Below, piece by piece: positions 63,362-64,000 of a DNA stretch of 64,000 bases. This DNA comes from Torreya grandis (taxonomy: Eukaryota; Streptophyta; Pinopsida; Cupressales; Taxaceae). The position numbers and the translations under genes were made by a program. The notes beneath the pieces are model-generated. The model had not been told where the DNA came from and ran no database searches. It saw only the letters and a list, made by a program, of their open reading frames with translations. The DNA lies in the NCBI GenBank assembly GCA_037957365.1, contig JARHVA010004804.1, positions 155,001 through 219,000 on the forward strand, in the 5' to 3' direction. Every line of letters starts with the position of its first letter. The first letter of the stretch is position 1.

Positions 63362-64000
63362 TTTATTCACTTGACATAATCATCTAACACATCTTTCCAT
63401 CTTTAATGCCTACTATATTTAACCCCTATTATTAGCTAAAAACACTTGATGTTGATTGACACAGTCATCTAACACATCCTATCATCTTTAACTGTTATCA
63501 TATTCAACACCTATCATCATCTAACACCACTTGATATTGTTTGACACTTTCTTGCCATTGGCTAACCACTCCTATCATTAAATGATTATTGTTGCCTAAT
63601 AGTTACTTGAAAGAAACTAATTCAAATGGAGAATGCTTTAAAAAATTTAAAAATTCATTCACACTTTAAAAATTTATTCACACTTCTTTTTTACTTTTCA
63701 AAGTTACAAGTGCAAAAAATAAAGCTAAGGGGCCAAATTTCACTTCACATCTTGTTTAGTGCTTTAAAAATAAAAATGTTAGGTTAGTGCTCCTAAGAGC
63801 TTTTGAATTTTGGTTGTTAATTCTTTCAAAATGAATTAGTTTCCATTTCTTAGACTAATTAATTTTTAGAAGAATTAAATTCATGTGTATGCTCTCCCAT
63901 GCCCCCTCTAGGGAGCTTGGGTGATCAAAATCACCTTATTTATTGCCTTATTTGGTTAAGTCCTAGAAGTGAATAAATGTTGTGTATGTTCTCCCTAATC
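63362..64000. other. No recognised feature
   Basis: AT-rich tail of the window, with further diverged TGACAC/ATCATCTAACAC motifs up to about 63,560 and nothing identifiable after that. Confidence 0.3.

Noticed and set aside
62880..63560. CRISPR-like array
   Set aside because: Repeats are imperfect, spacers are not unique, and the context is a plant genome; it is a decayed minisatellite.

Overview
This window reads as repeat-dense nuclear DNA from a large plant genome, most likely a conifer or another gymnosperm. It is strongly AT-rich and contains no intact host gene. Almost everything recognisable is a decayed or nested transposable element. The conifer suggestion rests mainly on a GIY-YIG Penelope-like element at 58.3-61.5 kb, a type known among plants from conifers (Dryad elements), and on the layered, Tat-like Ty3/gypsy elements. 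Species cannot be read from the sequence.

Layout. 0-1.2 kb: a broken coiled-coil ORF with a LINE-like 3' tail. 1.2-9.6 kb: a minus-strand, non-coding LTR element (F), with two copies of a ~1 kb direct repeat, a polypurine tract and a Met-tRNA-type primer site; its LTR may be ~5.3 kb long. 9.6-41.1 kb: a plus-strand Ty3/gypsy element (A) with protease, an extra RNase H, RT, RNase H and integrase, followed by a further unrecognised ORF. Element B (17,409-29,112, minus strand) and element D (32,547-40,376, minus strand, target duplication GTGTG) are nested in this stretch. B itself contains a solo LTR (22,511-23,473, target duplication TGAAT). 41.1-46.2 kb: AT-rich, with a possible gag relict. 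46.2-54.6 kb: pieces of an unknown, possibly plant-mobile-domain-like ORF, split by element E (46,824-53,461, target duplication CTAAC). 54.8-57.2 kb: long GT, TA and AC microsatellites and an orphan LTR with primer site. 58.3-61.5 kb: the Penelope-like element with inverted terminal repeats. 61.5-64 kb: AT-rich sequence ending in a 50-bp minisatellite.

Most notable observations. (1) Both 2-kb LTRs of element E carry, in sense, ~530 bp of a CBL-interacting protein kinase (CIPK/SnRK3) gene, from the APE motif of the kinase C-lobe through the NAF/FISL motif. The element has no recognisable pol, and its LTR also holds a tRNA-Lys-like 3' half. (2) The Penelope-like element retains RT, a YVDD box and a GIY-YIG endonuclease remnant between ~455-bp inverted repeats. 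(3) Two independent Ty3/gypsy elements place an RNase H fold upstream of RT. (4) Three structurally complete or near-complete LTR elements (D, E, F) lack a recognisable pol and were presumably mobilised by other elements.

All conceptual coding regions are interrupted by stops or frameshifts, many of which look like C-to-T changes (CAA/CAG to stop, TGG to stop). That fits long residence as methylated, silenced DNA. Nothing here is expected to give a functional protein, except possibly the 289-codon ORF of element E.
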